A stretch of 64,000 bases of DNA from Nitrogeniibacter aestuarii (GCF_017309585.1 NZ_CP071321.1:1178001-1242000); one strand, 5' to 3'. Counted from the stretch's first letter, positions 42,568-54,133 are shown. The notes: generated by a model from the letters alone, not told the origin. Program-made: numbers and translations.

Positions 42568-43793
42568 CTAAGGAATACAAGGATCTGGTCGTCGGTCTCG
42601 ACATCGGGACATCCAAGATCTCATGTATGGTCGCCGAAGTGCGGCCCGACGGCTCGCTCAATGTGATCGGCCTGAGCTCCGTGCCTTCCAGCGGCCTGCG
42701 TCGTGGCGTGGTGGTCAATATCGAGGCCACGGTCGATGCCATCTCCCGCGTGATCCAGGAGGTCGAGCTCATGGCCGACTGCAAGATCACCGACGTCTAT
42801 ACGGGCATCGCCGGCAGCCATATCAAGAGTTTCAACTCCAACGGCATGGTGGCGATCAAGGACAAGGAAGTCACCCCCATGGACGTGGAGCGGGTGATCG
42901 AAGTGGCGCGTGCCATGCCGATCCCGGCTGATCAGCAGATCCTGCACATCCTGACCCAGGAGTTCATCATCGACGGTCAGGACGGCGTGCGCGAGCCCAT
43001 CGGCATGAGCGGCGTCAAGCTCGAAGTGAAGGTGCATATCGTCACCGGCGCAGTCTCGGCGGCCCAGAACGTGATCAAGTGCGTACGCCGCTGCGGGCTC
43101 GAAGTCATGGACCTGATTCTCCAGCCGCTGGCCTCCAGCTACGCCACCTTGTCCGAGGATGAAAAGGGCCTGGGTGTCTGTCTGGTGGACATCGGTGGCG
43201 GTACGACCGACCTGGCGGTCTTCACCCAAGGGGCCATTCGCCATACCGCAGTGATCCCGGTCGCCGGTGATCAGATCACCAACGACATCGCCATGGCCCT
43301 GCGCACGCCGACCGCCGAGGCCGAGGAAATCAAGATTCGCCACGGCGTGGCCATGAGTTCCCTGGCTGATCCGGAAGAAATGATCGAAGTCCCGGGCGTG
43401 GGCGATCGCGCCCCGCGTCGCATGTCGCGCCAGGCGCTTGCCGACGTGATCGAGCCACGGGTGTCCGAGCTGTTTGAACTCGTGCAGTCAGAACTGCGGC
43501 GCAGCGGTTACGAAGAGCTGCTCTCTTCCGGGCTGGTGCTCACCGGTGGCGCCTCCGTCATGGACGGCATGGTCGAACTGGGGGAAGAAATCTTCCATCT
43601 GCCGGTGCGCATCGGTGCGCCGCAGTACTCCGGCGGGCTGGCCGACGTGGTGTGTCATCCACGGCACGCGACCGCCATGGGGCTGATTACCGAGGGCATT
43701 GCGCAACGACGCCGGGGGATTCAGGCGCGTGACACGCAGAGCTTCCGCCACATGTTTGCGCGTATGAAAGCGTGGTTTGAGCGGAATTTTTGA
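42564..43793 (+). CDS. ftsA: Cell division protein FtsA
   Basis: A 409-residue actin-like ATPase that tethers FtsZ to the membrane. Phosphate-1 loop VGLDIGTSKISCMV, the 1C domain (GVVVNIEATVDAISRVIQEVE), phosphate-2 loop VDIGGGTTDLAVF, adenosine motif LTGGASVMDGMVELGEEIF, and a C-terminal amphipathic membrane helix (RHMFARMKAWFERNF). Length is slightly below E. coli FtsA (420). Confidence 0.97.
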   Translation: MTKEYKDLVVGLDIGTSKISCMVAEVRPDGSLNVIGLSSVPSSGLRRGVVVNIEATVDAISRVIQEVELMADCKITDVYTGIAGSHIKSFNSNGMVAIKDKEVTPMDVERVIEVARAMPIPADQQILHILTQEFIIDGQDGVREPIGMSGVKLEVKVHIVTGAVSAAQNVIKCVRRCGLEVMDLILQPLASSYATLSEDEKGLGVCLVDIGGGTTDLAVFTQGAIRHTAVIPVAGDQITNDIAMALRTPTAEAEEIKIRHGVAMSSLADPEEMIEVPGVGDRAPRRMSRQALADVIEPRVSELFELVQSELRRSGYEELLSSGLVLTGGASVMDGMVELGEEIFHLPVRIGAPQYSGGLADVVCHPRHATAMGLITEGIAQRRRGIQARDTQSFRHMFARMKAWFERNF

Positions 43794-43941
43794 ACGGGTG
43801 TTTTTACCCAGGATGTATGAATTTGTTTGTTGCCTGTCGTTCCACAGTATTTAGTTATAGAATGCTCCGTTAATACTAGATACCGTAGGGCGCGGGCGCG
43901 AAAGTGGCTGATTAAAGCCGATTTTCAAGGAGGCTTGGCAT
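43794..43941 (+). promoter_or_regulatory. ftsZ: ftsA-ftsZ gap with strong Shine-Dalgarno and possible ftsZ promoter
   Basis: This 148-base gap is the largest within the cluster up to ftsZ and clearly more AT-rich than its flanks. AAGGAGG at 43927-43933, 8 bases from the ATG, is a near-perfect ribosome binding site, fitting the high FtsZ level needed. TATAGA at 43856-43861 with TTGCCT at 43830-43835 is a poor (20-bp spacer) promoter candidate. Confidence 0.55.
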
Positions 43942-45069
43942 ATGTTTGAAATCGTTGAAAAGGAACCGGTCGGAACCATCATCAAAGTGGTGGGTCTGGG
44001 CGGCGCAGGCGGCAACGCGGTGGATCACATGATCCGCGAAAGCGTCAATGGCGTTGAGTTCATCACCGCCAATACCGACGCGCAGGCGTTGCTGCGCAAC
44101 CTGGCCACCGACAAGGTGCAATTGGGTAACTCCGGACTGGGCGCTGGCGCCAAGCCGGAAGCCGGCCGTTGCGCTGCCCAGGAAGCGCGCGACCAGATCG
44201 CCGACGCGATCCGCGGTGCTCACATGGTCTTCATCACCGCCGGAATGGGTGGCGGGACCGGAACCGGTGCCGCGCCTGTCGTGGCCGAGATTGCCAAGGA
44301 AATGGGCATTCTGACCGTTGGCGTCGTGACCAAGCCCTTCGATTTCGAAAACCGTGACCGTGTTGCCGACAGCGGCATCGACGAGTTGTCCCGACACGTG
44401 GATTCGCTCATCGTCGTGCTCAACGACAAGCTCATGGAAGTGCTGGGCGAAGATGCCAGCCTGGAAGACGGTTTCCGTGCGGCTGACAATGTCCTGCGCA
44501 ACGCCGTCGGCGGTATCGCCGAGATCATCAACATCCCGGGTCTGGTCAACGTCGATTTCCAGGACGTGCGCACCGTGATGGCCGAGATGGGCCGTGCCAT
44601 GATGGGTTCGGCCGAAGCCGAAGGTATCGACCGCGCGCGCATCGCTGCCGAGCAGGCCGCCGCCAGCCCGCTGCTCGAAGGCGTGGAGCTTTCAGGCGCC
44701 CGTGGCGTGCTGATCAATATCACGGCCAGCCGTTCGCTCAAGATGTCGGAAGTGAAAGAGGCGGTGAATACCGTCCGTGCTTTCGCTGCCAAGGATGCGT
44801 TCGTGATCTACGGCACCGTGTTTGAAGAATCCATGGAAGATCGTATTCGCGTCACCGTGGTGGCGACAGGTCTGGGCAAGCCGGCCGTGTCGAACAAGCC
44901 GGTCATGGAAGTGGTTCAGGGCACGGGCACCTACGGTCCGTCCGAGCCGATGTCTTCCGACGTCCCGGCGGTGATCCGCAGTGGCCGTCGCACCACCGTC
45001 GAGGCCATGAGTGCCAGCGGTGTGGGGACCTACGACATTCCGGCTTTCCTGCGCAAGCAGGCCGACTGA
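43942..45069 (+). CDS. ftsZ: Cell division protein FtsZ
   Basis: A 375-residue tubulin homologue that forms the Z ring. It shows IKVVGLGGAGGNAVDHMI, NTDAQAL, the tubulin signature AGMGGGTGTGAAPV (about residues 103-116), FDFENRDR, the T7 loop NVDFQDVRTVM (catalytic Asp), a linker of about 40 residues, and the C-terminal peptide YDIPAFLRKQAD that binds FtsA and ZipA. Confidence 0.98.
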   Translation: MFEIVEKEPVGTIIKVVGLGGAGGNAVDHMIRESVNGVEFITANTDAQALLRNLATDKVQLGNSGLGAGAKPEAGRCAAQEARDQIADAIRGAHMVFITAGMGGGTGTGAAPVVAEIAKEMGILTVGVVTKPFDFENRDRVADSGIDELSRHVDSLIVVLNDKLMEVLGEDASLEDGFRAADNVLRNAVGGIAEIINIPGLVNVDFQDVRTVMAEMGRAMMGSAEAEGIDRARIAAEQAAASPLLEGVELSGARGVLINITASRSLKMSEVKEAVNTVRAFAAKDAFVIYGTVFEESMEDRIRVTVVATGLGKPAVSNKPVMEVVQGTGTYGPSEPMSSDVPAVIRSGRRTTVEAMSASGVGTYDIPAFLRKQAD

Positions 45070-45245
45070 ACGTCGTTACGCCCGCCGGGCGCTCAAGGTG
45101 CGAACGAACGCCTCCCGTTCGCGCCTCGGGCGCCCGTCTCCGTTCACCGGCACCTTTCGGAACAAAAGTGACGTGCTAGAATCCAAGCATATTGTGCAAG
45201 GCAGCATAAGACGTGCCTGACAACGACGGGAGTCATCCGGGAGCC
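45070..45245 (+). promoter_or_regulatory. lpxC: ftsZ-lpxC gap with candidate lpxC promoter
   Basis: The gap has GC-rich short inverted repeats (GCGCC TCG GGCGC at 45121-45133) that might act as an mRNA end after ftsZ, and then TAGAAT at 45177-45182, a likely -10 box, with only a weak -35 (TTTCGG, 16-bp spacer). It suggests that lpxC can be transcribed apart from ftsZ. Confidence 0.45.
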
Positions 45246-46163
45246 ATGATCAAACAACGAACCCTCAAATCCAGCGTCTCCGCCACCGGCGTGGGACTGC
45301 ATGGCGGCCGGAAAGTGACGCTCACCCTGCGTCCGGCGGCGCCGGACACAGGGGTCGTGTTCCATCGTGTCGATCTCGATCCGGTCGTGAGCATGCCGGC
45401 CGATCCGTATGCCGTGTGCGACACGCGTATGTGCTCGGGCCTTCAGAAGGACGGTGCCAAGGTCAATACGGTCGAGCATCTGATGTCTGCACTTGCCGGG
45501 CTGGGTGTGGACAACGTGCATATCGACGTCGATGCGCCGGAAATTCCGATTCTTGATGGCAGCGCAAGTCCCTTTGTCTTTCTGGTGCAGTCCGCCGGGC
45601 TTGAGGAGCAGAAGGCCCCCAAGCGCTTCCTGCGCGTCAGAAAAACGGTGGAGTACAAGGAAGACGACAAGTGGGTTCGTCTTGAACCCTACGACGGCTT
45701 CAGGCTCAACTTTGCCATCGTGTTCAATCATCCGGCCATTTCCCGGACCGGCACCGAAGTGACAGTGGATTTCGCTGACCAGTCGTATGCTCGCGATGTG
45801 GCGCGTGCGCGCACCTTCGGTTTTACTCAGGATGTTGACGTGCTGCGTGCGAACGGCCTTGGCCTGGGCGCGAGCATGGACAACGCCATCGTGATGGACG
45901 AGTACCGTGTGCTCAATGTGGATGGCCTCCGCTACGGCGACGAGTTCGTCAAGCACAAGGTGCTCGACGCCATCGGCGATCTCTACCTGTGCGGCCACCC
46001 GCTGCTGGCGAGCTACTCGGCCTACAAGGCGGGGCATGCCCTGAACAATCAGATCCTGCGGGTGCTGCTCGAAGATGAGAGTGCCTGGGAAATCGTGACC
46101 TTCGAGCAGGAAACCAAGGCGGCCCCCGGCGTGGCCGGCATGTTCGAACCGGTATGGGCCTGA
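45246..46163 (+). CDS. lpxC: UDP-3-O-acyl-N-acetylglucosamine deacetylase
   Basis: A 305-residue zinc deacetylase (E. coli 305), the committed step of lipid A synthesis. It reads RTLKSSVSATGVGLHGGRKV, NTVEHLMSALAGLGVDN (first zinc His), PILDGSASPF, ARARTFGF, KHKVLDAIGDLYLCGHPLLA (zinc His and Asp) and KAGHALNN (general acid His). ATG at 45246 matches the family N-terminus; the in-frame GTG at 45213 would add 11 residues. Confidence 0.97.
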   Translation: MIKQRTLKSSVSATGVGLHGGRKVTLTLRPAAPDTGVVFHRVDLDPVVSMPADPYAVCDTRMCSGLQKDGAKVNTVEHLMSALAGLGVDNVHIDVDAPEIPILDGSASPFVFLVQSAGLEEQKAPKRFLRVRKTVEYKEDDKWVRLEPYDGFRLNFAIVFNHPAISRTGTEVTVDFADQSYARDVARARTFGFTQDVDVLRANGLGLGASMDNAIVMDEYRVLNVDGLRYGDEFVKHKVLDAIGDLYLCGHPLLASYSAYKAGHALNNQILRVLLEDESAWEIVTFEQETKAAPGVAGMFEPVWA

Positions 46164-46173
46164 TCGCGAACCG

Positions 46174-46362
46174 ATGTTCGTGATCCGTCTGGCCGCCGTG
46201 CTCGCGCTACTGAGCGTGGGCGGTGCCATTGTTCTGTATTTGCTGACCGGAAACCCTGCCTACCGTGTCTGGGCGTGGCGCTTTGCGCGTATCGGCGCGG
46301 TGGTTCTGCTGGTCTTTCTCGGGCTGCTGTTCATTGAGCGATTGCTCGCCCCCATGATCTGA
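46174..46362 (+). CDS. Small two-helix membrane protein of unknown function
   Basis: A 62-residue protein with two hydrophobic helices (residues about 5-24 and 41-57) joined by a basic loop (NPAYRVWAWRFARIG). It starts 10 bases after lpxC in the same direction, so it is probably co-transcribed. I recall similar short proteins at this place in other betaproteobacteria, but no function is known. There is no signal-cleavage site. Confidence 0.7.
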   Translation: MFVIRLAAVLALLSVGGAIVLYLLTGNPAYRVWAWRFARIGAVVLLVFLGLLFIERLLAPMI

Positions 46363-46371
46363 TCTGGCCAG

Positions 46372-46812
46372 TCAGTCTTCCCGCGTGCGGCTGTGTTGCA
46401 CGAAGCGCTCCAGCGCTTTTCTCAGCGGATCGTCCTCCGGTAAGTGTGCCGCGAGATCATGCAGCGTTTCGCAAGTGTCCTGGCTGACCTCCCGGATCGT
46501 GGGTGGTCGTGCCGGCGGCACGCTGGCGGGGGGGCGTGTGGCGACCTTGATCGACGACAGGACGACACCCTGGGCAAGCAGCGCATTGAGTAGCCGTGGT
46601 GCCGCCTGGCGCAGTTTGGCCGCGATGGCGCCATTGTTGGCGTGAATCACCAGCACATCGTCTTTCAGGTTCGCCACGTGGCACAGACCCGCCAGATAGG
46701 GGGGGAGTGCTTCAGCCACGTGGGTCTGCAGCCGCGTGAGTCGAGACGCGTGAGCCTTGAGGCGATCGAGCGTGTCGGCACGGCCGACAAAACGGTTGAG
46801 CGGTTGAGTCAT
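46372..46812 (-). CDS. dciA: DciA/DUF721 family protein (replicative helicase loader-type)
   Basis: A 146-residue protein with an N-terminal DciA domain: LDRLKAHASRLTRLQTHVAEALPPYLA, then VANLKDDVLVIHANNGAIAAKLRQAAPRLLNALL, followed by a Pro-rich linker (TRPPASVPPARPP) and a short acidic C-terminal helix. DciA loads DnaB helicase in bacteria without DnaC. Located between lpxC and secA and opposite to both, its usual place in betaproteobacteria. Confidence 0.83.
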   Translation of the reverse strand: MTQPLNRFVGRADTLDRLKAHASRLTRLQTHVAEALPPYLAGLCHVANLKDDVLVIHANNGAIAAKLRQAAPRLLNALLAQGVVLSSIKVATRPPASVPPARPPTIREVSQDTCETLHDLAAHLPEDDPLRKALERFVQHSRTRED

Positions 46813-46922
46813 GGTTTGATTCCAGTGCTATCGGCATGTCGGGCAGGCGTTTTCACTCCCAAGGGCCTGTCATGCCGACCGTGCTAGTATTCGCATTTTG
46901 CCCGATCTGCCGCCCACTCAAC

Positions 46923-49643
<2,721 letters not shown>

Positions 49644-49667
49644 CGGCCACTGTCTGGTGAAAGCGAG

Positions 49668-49690
49668 CGGCGCCCGATGGGCGCCGTTTT
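49668..49690 (+). terminator. Rho-independent terminator after secA
   Basis: CGGCGCCC / GGGCGCCG, an 8-bp stem with a GAT loop, followed by four T residues. Confidence 0.8.
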
Positions 49691-49738
49691 CGTGCCGGGG
49701 TGCTCAAGCGTGGGCAGGTAAATGCCGTTAGCTCCGGC

Positions 49739-51205
49739 ATGAACCCAGAACTTGATTTCGAAGATATTCCGCCGCTGACCAACGCCCCTCCGCAGGGGCT
49801 TTCTGCGTGGGTTGACCACATTCGCGAGCAGGACATGCCTGCGTTCGGGCAGACCGTTGAGGCGGTGCGCGGAATCGTGGCGGATGACAATGCGTCGGCC
49901 AGCCGCCTGGCCAGCGTGATTCTGCGTGATCAGGCCACCACCACCAAGGTGCTGAAACTGGCCAATAGTGCGTATTTCAACGCCTCGCGCCAGGGTGTCA
50001 GTACGATCAGTCGCGCCATCGTGGTGCTCGGTTTCGACGTGGTTGCCGACATGACCCTGGGGCTGGCGCTGGTCGACGCCCTGGTCAAGGGCGGGCTGCG
50101 CTCACGTGTGACGGAAGAAATGGCCCGCTGCTTTCTGGCCGCTTCCGTCGCCCGTGGCCTGGCCAAGATGCGCGGCGAGGGCCGTGCGGAAGAGGTTTTC
50201 ATTGCTGCCTTGCTGGCACGGGTCGGCGAGATGGCGTTCTGGTGTTTCGGTGGCGAACCGGCCGAGTCGCTGGATGCCAGGCTGGATGCGGTCTCGGATG
50301 ATGCGGGCATCCTGGCGGCACAACAATCGGTGCTGGGATTTCCCTTGCGCCAGCTCACCACGCAGCTGGCGCGGGAGTGGCGCCTCAGCGCTTTGCTGAA
50401 TGACGCGATCGACCCGTCGGTCAAGTCGGGCACGCTGGTCGAATCGATCCGTCTCGGGCACGCCGTGGCCAAGGCCGTGGATGTGGGCTGGGACAGTCCG
50501 AAAATGCGTGGTGTGCTTTCCAATGCCGCGGCGTTTACCGGATTGCCGCTGGACGAGCTGAACAAGGAGTTCATCCGCCTTTCGAGCGAAGCGAGCCGGC
50601 TGGCGGCCGGTTATGGGGCCCGCGATGCGGCCGCGGCGATTCCGGCGCCACCGGGTGCGGTGCCTGAGCCGGTCGATGAAGTGGTTGCGGCAGTGGAGTT
50701 GTCCAGTGTGTCGCCCGCTGAGCGGCAACTGAGCATTCTCCGCGATCTGTCGATGCGCATTCTGTCGGGCGCGAGTTTCGCCGACGTGGCCTATCTGGCC
50801 TGCGAAGGCGTGCTGCACGGGGTTGGCTTCGACCGCGTGGTGGTGGCACTGGTCGCCCCCAACCGTCGCCAGATCATCGGTAAATATGCGCTGGGGAACC
50901 AGAGCGAAGGCTTGGCGCGCCGGTTCAACTTTGCGCTTGGCGAGTCCCAGAGTGATCCGATCGATCTGGTCTTTCAGTCCCACAAGCCGCTCATGCTCGA
51001 ACGCCCTCGCGGGCGTCTGCAAGGTATTGCCGGCACGGGGCCCTGTTGTCTTGCGCCGATCATGGGGGTCGGGCGCTGCGTCGGCATCATCTTTGCCGAA
51101 CGGGATGCCGACAGCACCCTGGATGAGGCCAGTTACTACGCATTCGTGCACTTCGCGCAACATCTGTCGCTGGCCGTCCACTCTCTGCGTGGCAGCGGTA
51201 CATAG
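49739..51205 (+). CDS. HDOD and GAF domain signalling protein
   Basis: A 488-residue cytoplasmic protein. Residues about 35-235 form an HDOD domain: LASVILRDQATTTKVLKLANSAYFN, ISRAIVVLGFDVVADMTLG, VARGLAKMRGEGRAEEVFIAALLARVG. A Pro/Ala/Glu linker (about 310-335) leads to a C-terminal GAF-like domain (VAYLACEGVLHGVGFDRVVVALV, IIGKYALGN, CCLAPIMGVGRCVGIIFAERD). HDOD-GAF proteins are regulators of unknown output linked to cyclic-di-GMP, motility or stress. The ATG at 49739 has no strong ribosome binding site; an in-frame start at 49700 would overlap the terminator region. Confidence 0.85.
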   Translation: MNPELDFEDIPPLTNAPPQGLSAWVDHIREQDMPAFGQTVEAVRGIVADDNASASRLASVILRDQATTTKVLKLANSAYFNASRQGVSTISRAIVVLGFDVVADMTLGLALVDALVKGGLRSRVTEEMARCFLAASVARGLAKMRGEGRAEEVFIAALLARVGEMAFWCFGGEPAESLDARLDAVSDDAGILAAQQSVLGFPLRQLTTQLAREWRLSALLNDAIDPSVKSGTLVESIRLGHAVAKAVDVGWDSPKMRGVLSNAAAFTGLPLDELNKEFIRLSSEASRLAAGYGARDAAAAIPAPPGAVPEPVDEVVAAVELSSVSPAERQLSILRDLSMRILSGASFADVAYLACEGVLHGVGFDRVVVALVAPNRRQIIGKYALGNQSEGLARRFNFALGESQSDPIDLVFQSHKPLMLERPRGRLQGIAGTGPCCLAPIMGVGRCVGIIFAERDADSTLDEASYYAFVHFAQHLSLAVHSLRGSGT

Positions 51206-51244
51206 ATTTCATCTGCATTCATCTGCGCAACGGGTATGATTCAG

Positions 51245-51269
51245 AAAAGACGGCTTGGCGCCGTCTTTT
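51245..51269 (+). terminator. Terminator between the HDOD-GAF gene and argJ
   Basis: AAAAGACGGC / GCCGTCTTTT, a 10-bp stem with loop TTGGC, with T residues in the 3' arm; it starts 40 bases after the HDOD-GAF stop. Confidence 0.8.
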
Positions 51270-51296
51270 GCATTGAACTGAACTACGGAGCGAGCC

Positions 51297-52523
51297 ATGC
51301 CTGTCAATCTGCCTGAACTGACCCCTGAAGCCATGCATCCGGTCGCCGGTGTGCGACTCGGTGTGACCGAGGCCGGGATCCGCAAGGCCAACCGTCGGGA
51401 TCTGACCGTCATTGCGCTCGATTCCGGGAGCCGTGTGGCCGGGGTGTTCACCAAGAACCGCTTCTGTGCGGCGCCGGTGCAGGTGTGCAAAGAGCACCTG
51501 GCCAAGAGCGACATTCGGGCGCTGATCATCAATACCGGTATCGCCAATGCCGGCACCGGAGAGCAGGGCCTGGCCAATGCCCGTGCCACGTGCGTGGCAG
51601 TGGCGGAGGCGCTGTCGATTGCGCCCGAGCAGGTGCTGCCGTTCTCGACAGGGGTGATTCTCGAGCACCTGCCCATCGAGCGCCTGACGGCCGGCGTGCC
51701 CGGTGCCGTGGCCGACCTGAGACCGAATGCCTGGGTGGATGCTGCACGCGCCATCATGACGACCGACACCGCGCCCAAAGGTGTTTCCCGGGTCATCCAG
51801 ATTGACGGGAAGGATGTGACCATCACCGGCATGAGCAAGGGGGCCGGCATGATCAAGCCGAACATGGCGACCATGCTCGGTTATATGGCGACCGATGCCA
51901 ATGTCTCTCAGTCTCTGCTCGACAAGCTGGTTGTCGAAGCGGCGGATCTGTCGTTCAACTCGATCACCGTTGATGGCGATACCTCGACGAACGATTCCTT
52001 CATTCTGATGGCCACCGGCAAGGCCGGAAATTCGATCATCGAGGACGAGCATTCGGCCGCCTGGGCAGCGTTGCGCGAGGCTGTGGTTGGCGTGGCGATC
52101 GAGCTCGCGCAAGCCATCGTGCGCGATGGCGAGGGGGCGACCAAGTTCATGACCATCCGGGTGCAGGGCGGGCGTACGCGCGAAGAATGCCGTGCCGTCG
52201 GATATGCCATCGGACAGTCCCCCTTGGTCAAGACGGCCTTTTTTGCGTCCGACCCCAACCTCGGGCGCATTCTCGCGGCCATCGGCTATGCCGGCATTGC
52301 CGATCTGGACGTCAGTCGGATCAAGGTCTGGCTGGGTGATGTGCTGGTGGCCGAGCAGGGTGGTCGTGCCGTCAGCTACAAGGAAGAGGACGGCGCCCGA
52401 ATCATGGCCGAAGCCGAGATTGAAACCACTGTCGATCTGGCTCGGGGTGACGCAGAGGCCACCATCTGGACCTGCGATTTCTCATACGACTACGTGAAGA
52501 TCAACGCGGACTACCGCAGCTGA
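51297..52523 (+). CDS. argJ: Bifunctional ornithine acetyltransferase / N-acetylglutamate synthase
   Basis: A 408-residue enzyme of the cyclic arginine pathway that moves acetyl from N-acetylornithine to glutamate. It is made as a precursor that cleaves itself before a Thr; here GAGMIKPNMATMLGYMATDA places the nucleophile Thr near residue 192. Other blocks: FTKNRFCAAPVQ, INTGIANAGTG, STGVILEHLP and NSITVDGDTSTNDS. Whether it is mono- or bifunctional cannot be read from sequence. It follows secA in many betaproteobacteria. Confidence 0.96.
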   Translation: MPVNLPELTPEAMHPVAGVRLGVTEAGIRKANRRDLTVIALDSGSRVAGVFTKNRFCAAPVQVCKEHLAKSDIRALIINTGIANAGTGEQGLANARATCVAVAEALSIAPEQVLPFSTGVILEHLPIERLTAGVPGAVADLRPNAWVDAARAIMTTDTAPKGVSRVIQIDGKDVTITGMSKGAGMIKPNMATMLGYMATDANVSQSLLDKLVVEAADLSFNSITVDGDTSTNDSFILMATGKAGNSIIEDEHSAAWAALREAVVGVAIELAQAIVRDGEGATKFMTIRVQGGRTREECRAVGYAIGQSPLVKTAFFASDPNLGRILAAIGYAGIADLDVSRIKVWLGDVLVAEQGGRAVSYKEEDGARIMAEAEIETTVDLARGDAEATIWTCDFSYDYVKINADYRS

Positions 52524-52532
52524 TGCCGGGGC

Positions 52533-53018
52533 GTGTTTTCGCGTTTCAGCCCGCTGCTCTATGTTCAGATCTCAGCTGAGCGTATCGTCATCGAAGATGC
52601 CTCGGGCGCCCGTCTCGTCGATGAGGTGCCCGATCTGGCCATTTCCCGAGGCCCCGACGTTCGGGTAGTGGCGGTCGGGGCGCCGGCGTGTGATGCAGCC
52701 GTCCGGGCAGGCGGGCGATGTGTGAATCCTTTCGCTCATCCACGGACGTTGATGTCCGACTTCACCTCAGCCGAAGTGGTGCTCAGGTATTTCGTCCGAC
52801 AGGCTGTGGGGAATGGATGGCTCACGCCTTCACCAAGAATTCTGCTTCATCCACTTGGTGATCCGGAGGGGGGATTCACTCAGGTCGAGTGGCGGGCGTT
52901 TCGCGAGCTTGCGCTGGGCGCGGGTGCAAGCAAAGCGTATCTGTGGTCGGGGCGTCCCGTCAGCGTGGTCGAGCGCAATACCGCCGAATTCCTCAAGCGC
53001 TGCGAGGGCGCCGGCTGA
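52533..53018 (+). CDS. MreB-like half-protein (truncated actin-fold paralogue)
   Basis: A 161-residue protein starting at GTG, 9 bases after argJ. It resembles the first half of MreB: MFSRF...LYVQIS at the start, RVVAVGAPAC (MreB VAAVGxxA), MSDFTSAEVVLRYFVRQAVGN (MreB ADFxVTExMLxxFI), PSPRILLHPLGDPEGGFTQVEWRAFRELALGAGASKAYLWSGRPVS in which MreB has PSPRVLICVPCGSTQVERRAIREsAxGAGA. The phosphate-1 loop DLGTANT is not preserved and the sequence ends before the phosphate-2 and adenosine motifs, so it should not bind ATP like MreB. Whether it is a functional partner protein or a stable relic is unknown. Confidence 0.72.
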   Translation: MFSRFSPLLYVQISAERIVIEDASGARLVDEVPDLAISRGPDVRVVAVGAPACDAAVRAGGRCVNPFAHPRTLMSDFTSAEVVLRYFVRQAVGNGWLTPSPRILLHPLGDPEGGFTQVEWRAFRELALGAGASKAYLWSGRPVSVVERNTAEFLKRCEGAG

Positions 53019-53027
53019 CCCGGTGGG

Positions 53028-54038
53028 TCAGGCCGATGCGACCTGTTTCGGTGCCACGTAGCCAACATGCGACGCCGAAGCTTCGGCCAGTGTCGTCATG
53101 AGCTGGTTCAAGCGCGGGTCGCCCGCCAGGTCGGCACGGCCGGCGAGAAAATAGGTTTCCTTGCCCACCGGGATGAAATCCACATTCAGCGTCTCGGCCA
53201 CCGCACGGAGCGTAAAGCACACGTCCGCCGTTCCTGCGGCCACTGCGGTGGCCACCGCCATGTGGGTGAACTCTTCCCGGCCGTAGCCATTGACCTCGTC
53301 CGGCGTAATGCCTGCGTCGCTCAGCAGGGTGTCAAACCAGCGCCGCATGCCGGCGTTTCGCTGGCGGTTGATGAAGCGCACTTCATCGCGCACCAGATCA
53401 GCCACCCCGCGGATGTGCAGCGGATTGCCACGGGCGACGACCAGCCCCACCTCCCGCTCCATGACGGCGCTCAGAAAGCAGCTTTTGCTGTGCTTGAGCA
53501 TGGAGAGGGCCTCGGGCCAGTGCTCGGAAATGGGCTGGTGAAAACCGATCACGTCCGCCTGGCGGTCGAGCAGGGCGGCAGCGACTTTCTGTGTGCCCAT
53601 GTAGTCAACGCTCCAGCCGGGCAGTTGTGCCTCCTGCAGGCACTCATCCAGCACGGGATCGAAATTGCACGCCAAGCGCAGCGGGGGGGCAGCGCCGGCG
53701 AAAAGTTGCAGGAACTGGTGCTCGAACCGGTCGATGTCACGGGCCATGGCGGTGTGCATGCGGGCGTCGAGTTGCTGTAGCAGATCGAGCAGGCGTTGGC
53801 CTGCCCGCGTCAGCTCGCTGCCCCGACCACGGCTTTTCTCGATGAGTGGCTGGCCGAGCAGCGCTTCTGCCTGCTCAAGGCGCCCCCAGACGGTCCGATA
53901 CGACAGCTCAAGGGTATTGGCGGCGCCCCGCACCGTCTGGGGTTCGACCAGCGCGTGCAGGATGCGGCCCAGTTCGGCCAGATCGAGCGTGCCGTCGGCT
54001 GACGTCCACGCGGCGGAAAGTTGGATGTTGATGCCCAT
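53028..54038 (-). CDS. ModE/LysR-type winged-helix regulator with PBP-like ligand domain
   Basis: A 336-residue one-component regulator. Residues about 20-85 form a LysR/ModE-like winged helix (LGRILHALVEPQTVRGAANTLELSYRTVWGRLEQAEALLGQPLI and RGRGSELTRAGQRLLDLL). The rest is a periplasmic-binding-protein-like domain (PF12727-type): LRLACNFDPVLDECL, VIGFHQPIS, VGLVVARGNPLHIRGVADLVRDEVRFINRQRNAGMRRWFDTLL, and AVAAGTADVCFTLRAVAE. Such domains are found fused to MoeA or HTH modules and are linked to molybdate/tungstate biology; the ligand here is unknown. ATG at 54038 fits the domain start, but an in-frame ATG at 54146 inside the palindrome is also open. Divergent from the TiaS-like gene. Confidence 0.8.
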   Translation of the reverse strand: MGINIQLSAAWTSADGTLDLAELGRILHALVEPQTVRGAANTLELSYRTVWGRLEQAEALLGQPLIEKSRGRGSELTRAGQRLLDLLQQLDARMHTAMARDIDRFEHQFLQLFAGAAPPLRLACNFDPVLDECLQEAQLPGWSVDYMGTQKVAAALLDRQADVIGFHQPISEHWPEALSMLKHSKSCFLSAVMEREVGLVVARGNPLHIRGVADLVRDEVRFINRQRNAGMRRWFDTLLSDAGITPDEVNGYGREEFTHMAVATAVAAGTADVCFTLRAVAETLNVDFIPVGKETYFLAGRADLAGDPRLNQLMTTLAEASASHVGYVAPKQVASA

Positions 54039-54133
54039 ATGGACAGCAAGGTTACCGCGCAGGCGCTCGCTTGTGTTCAATGTTTCCCGCAGTTGATCGA
54101 TGGCCGCACGACAATTGCCGTCCTCGCGTCTGA

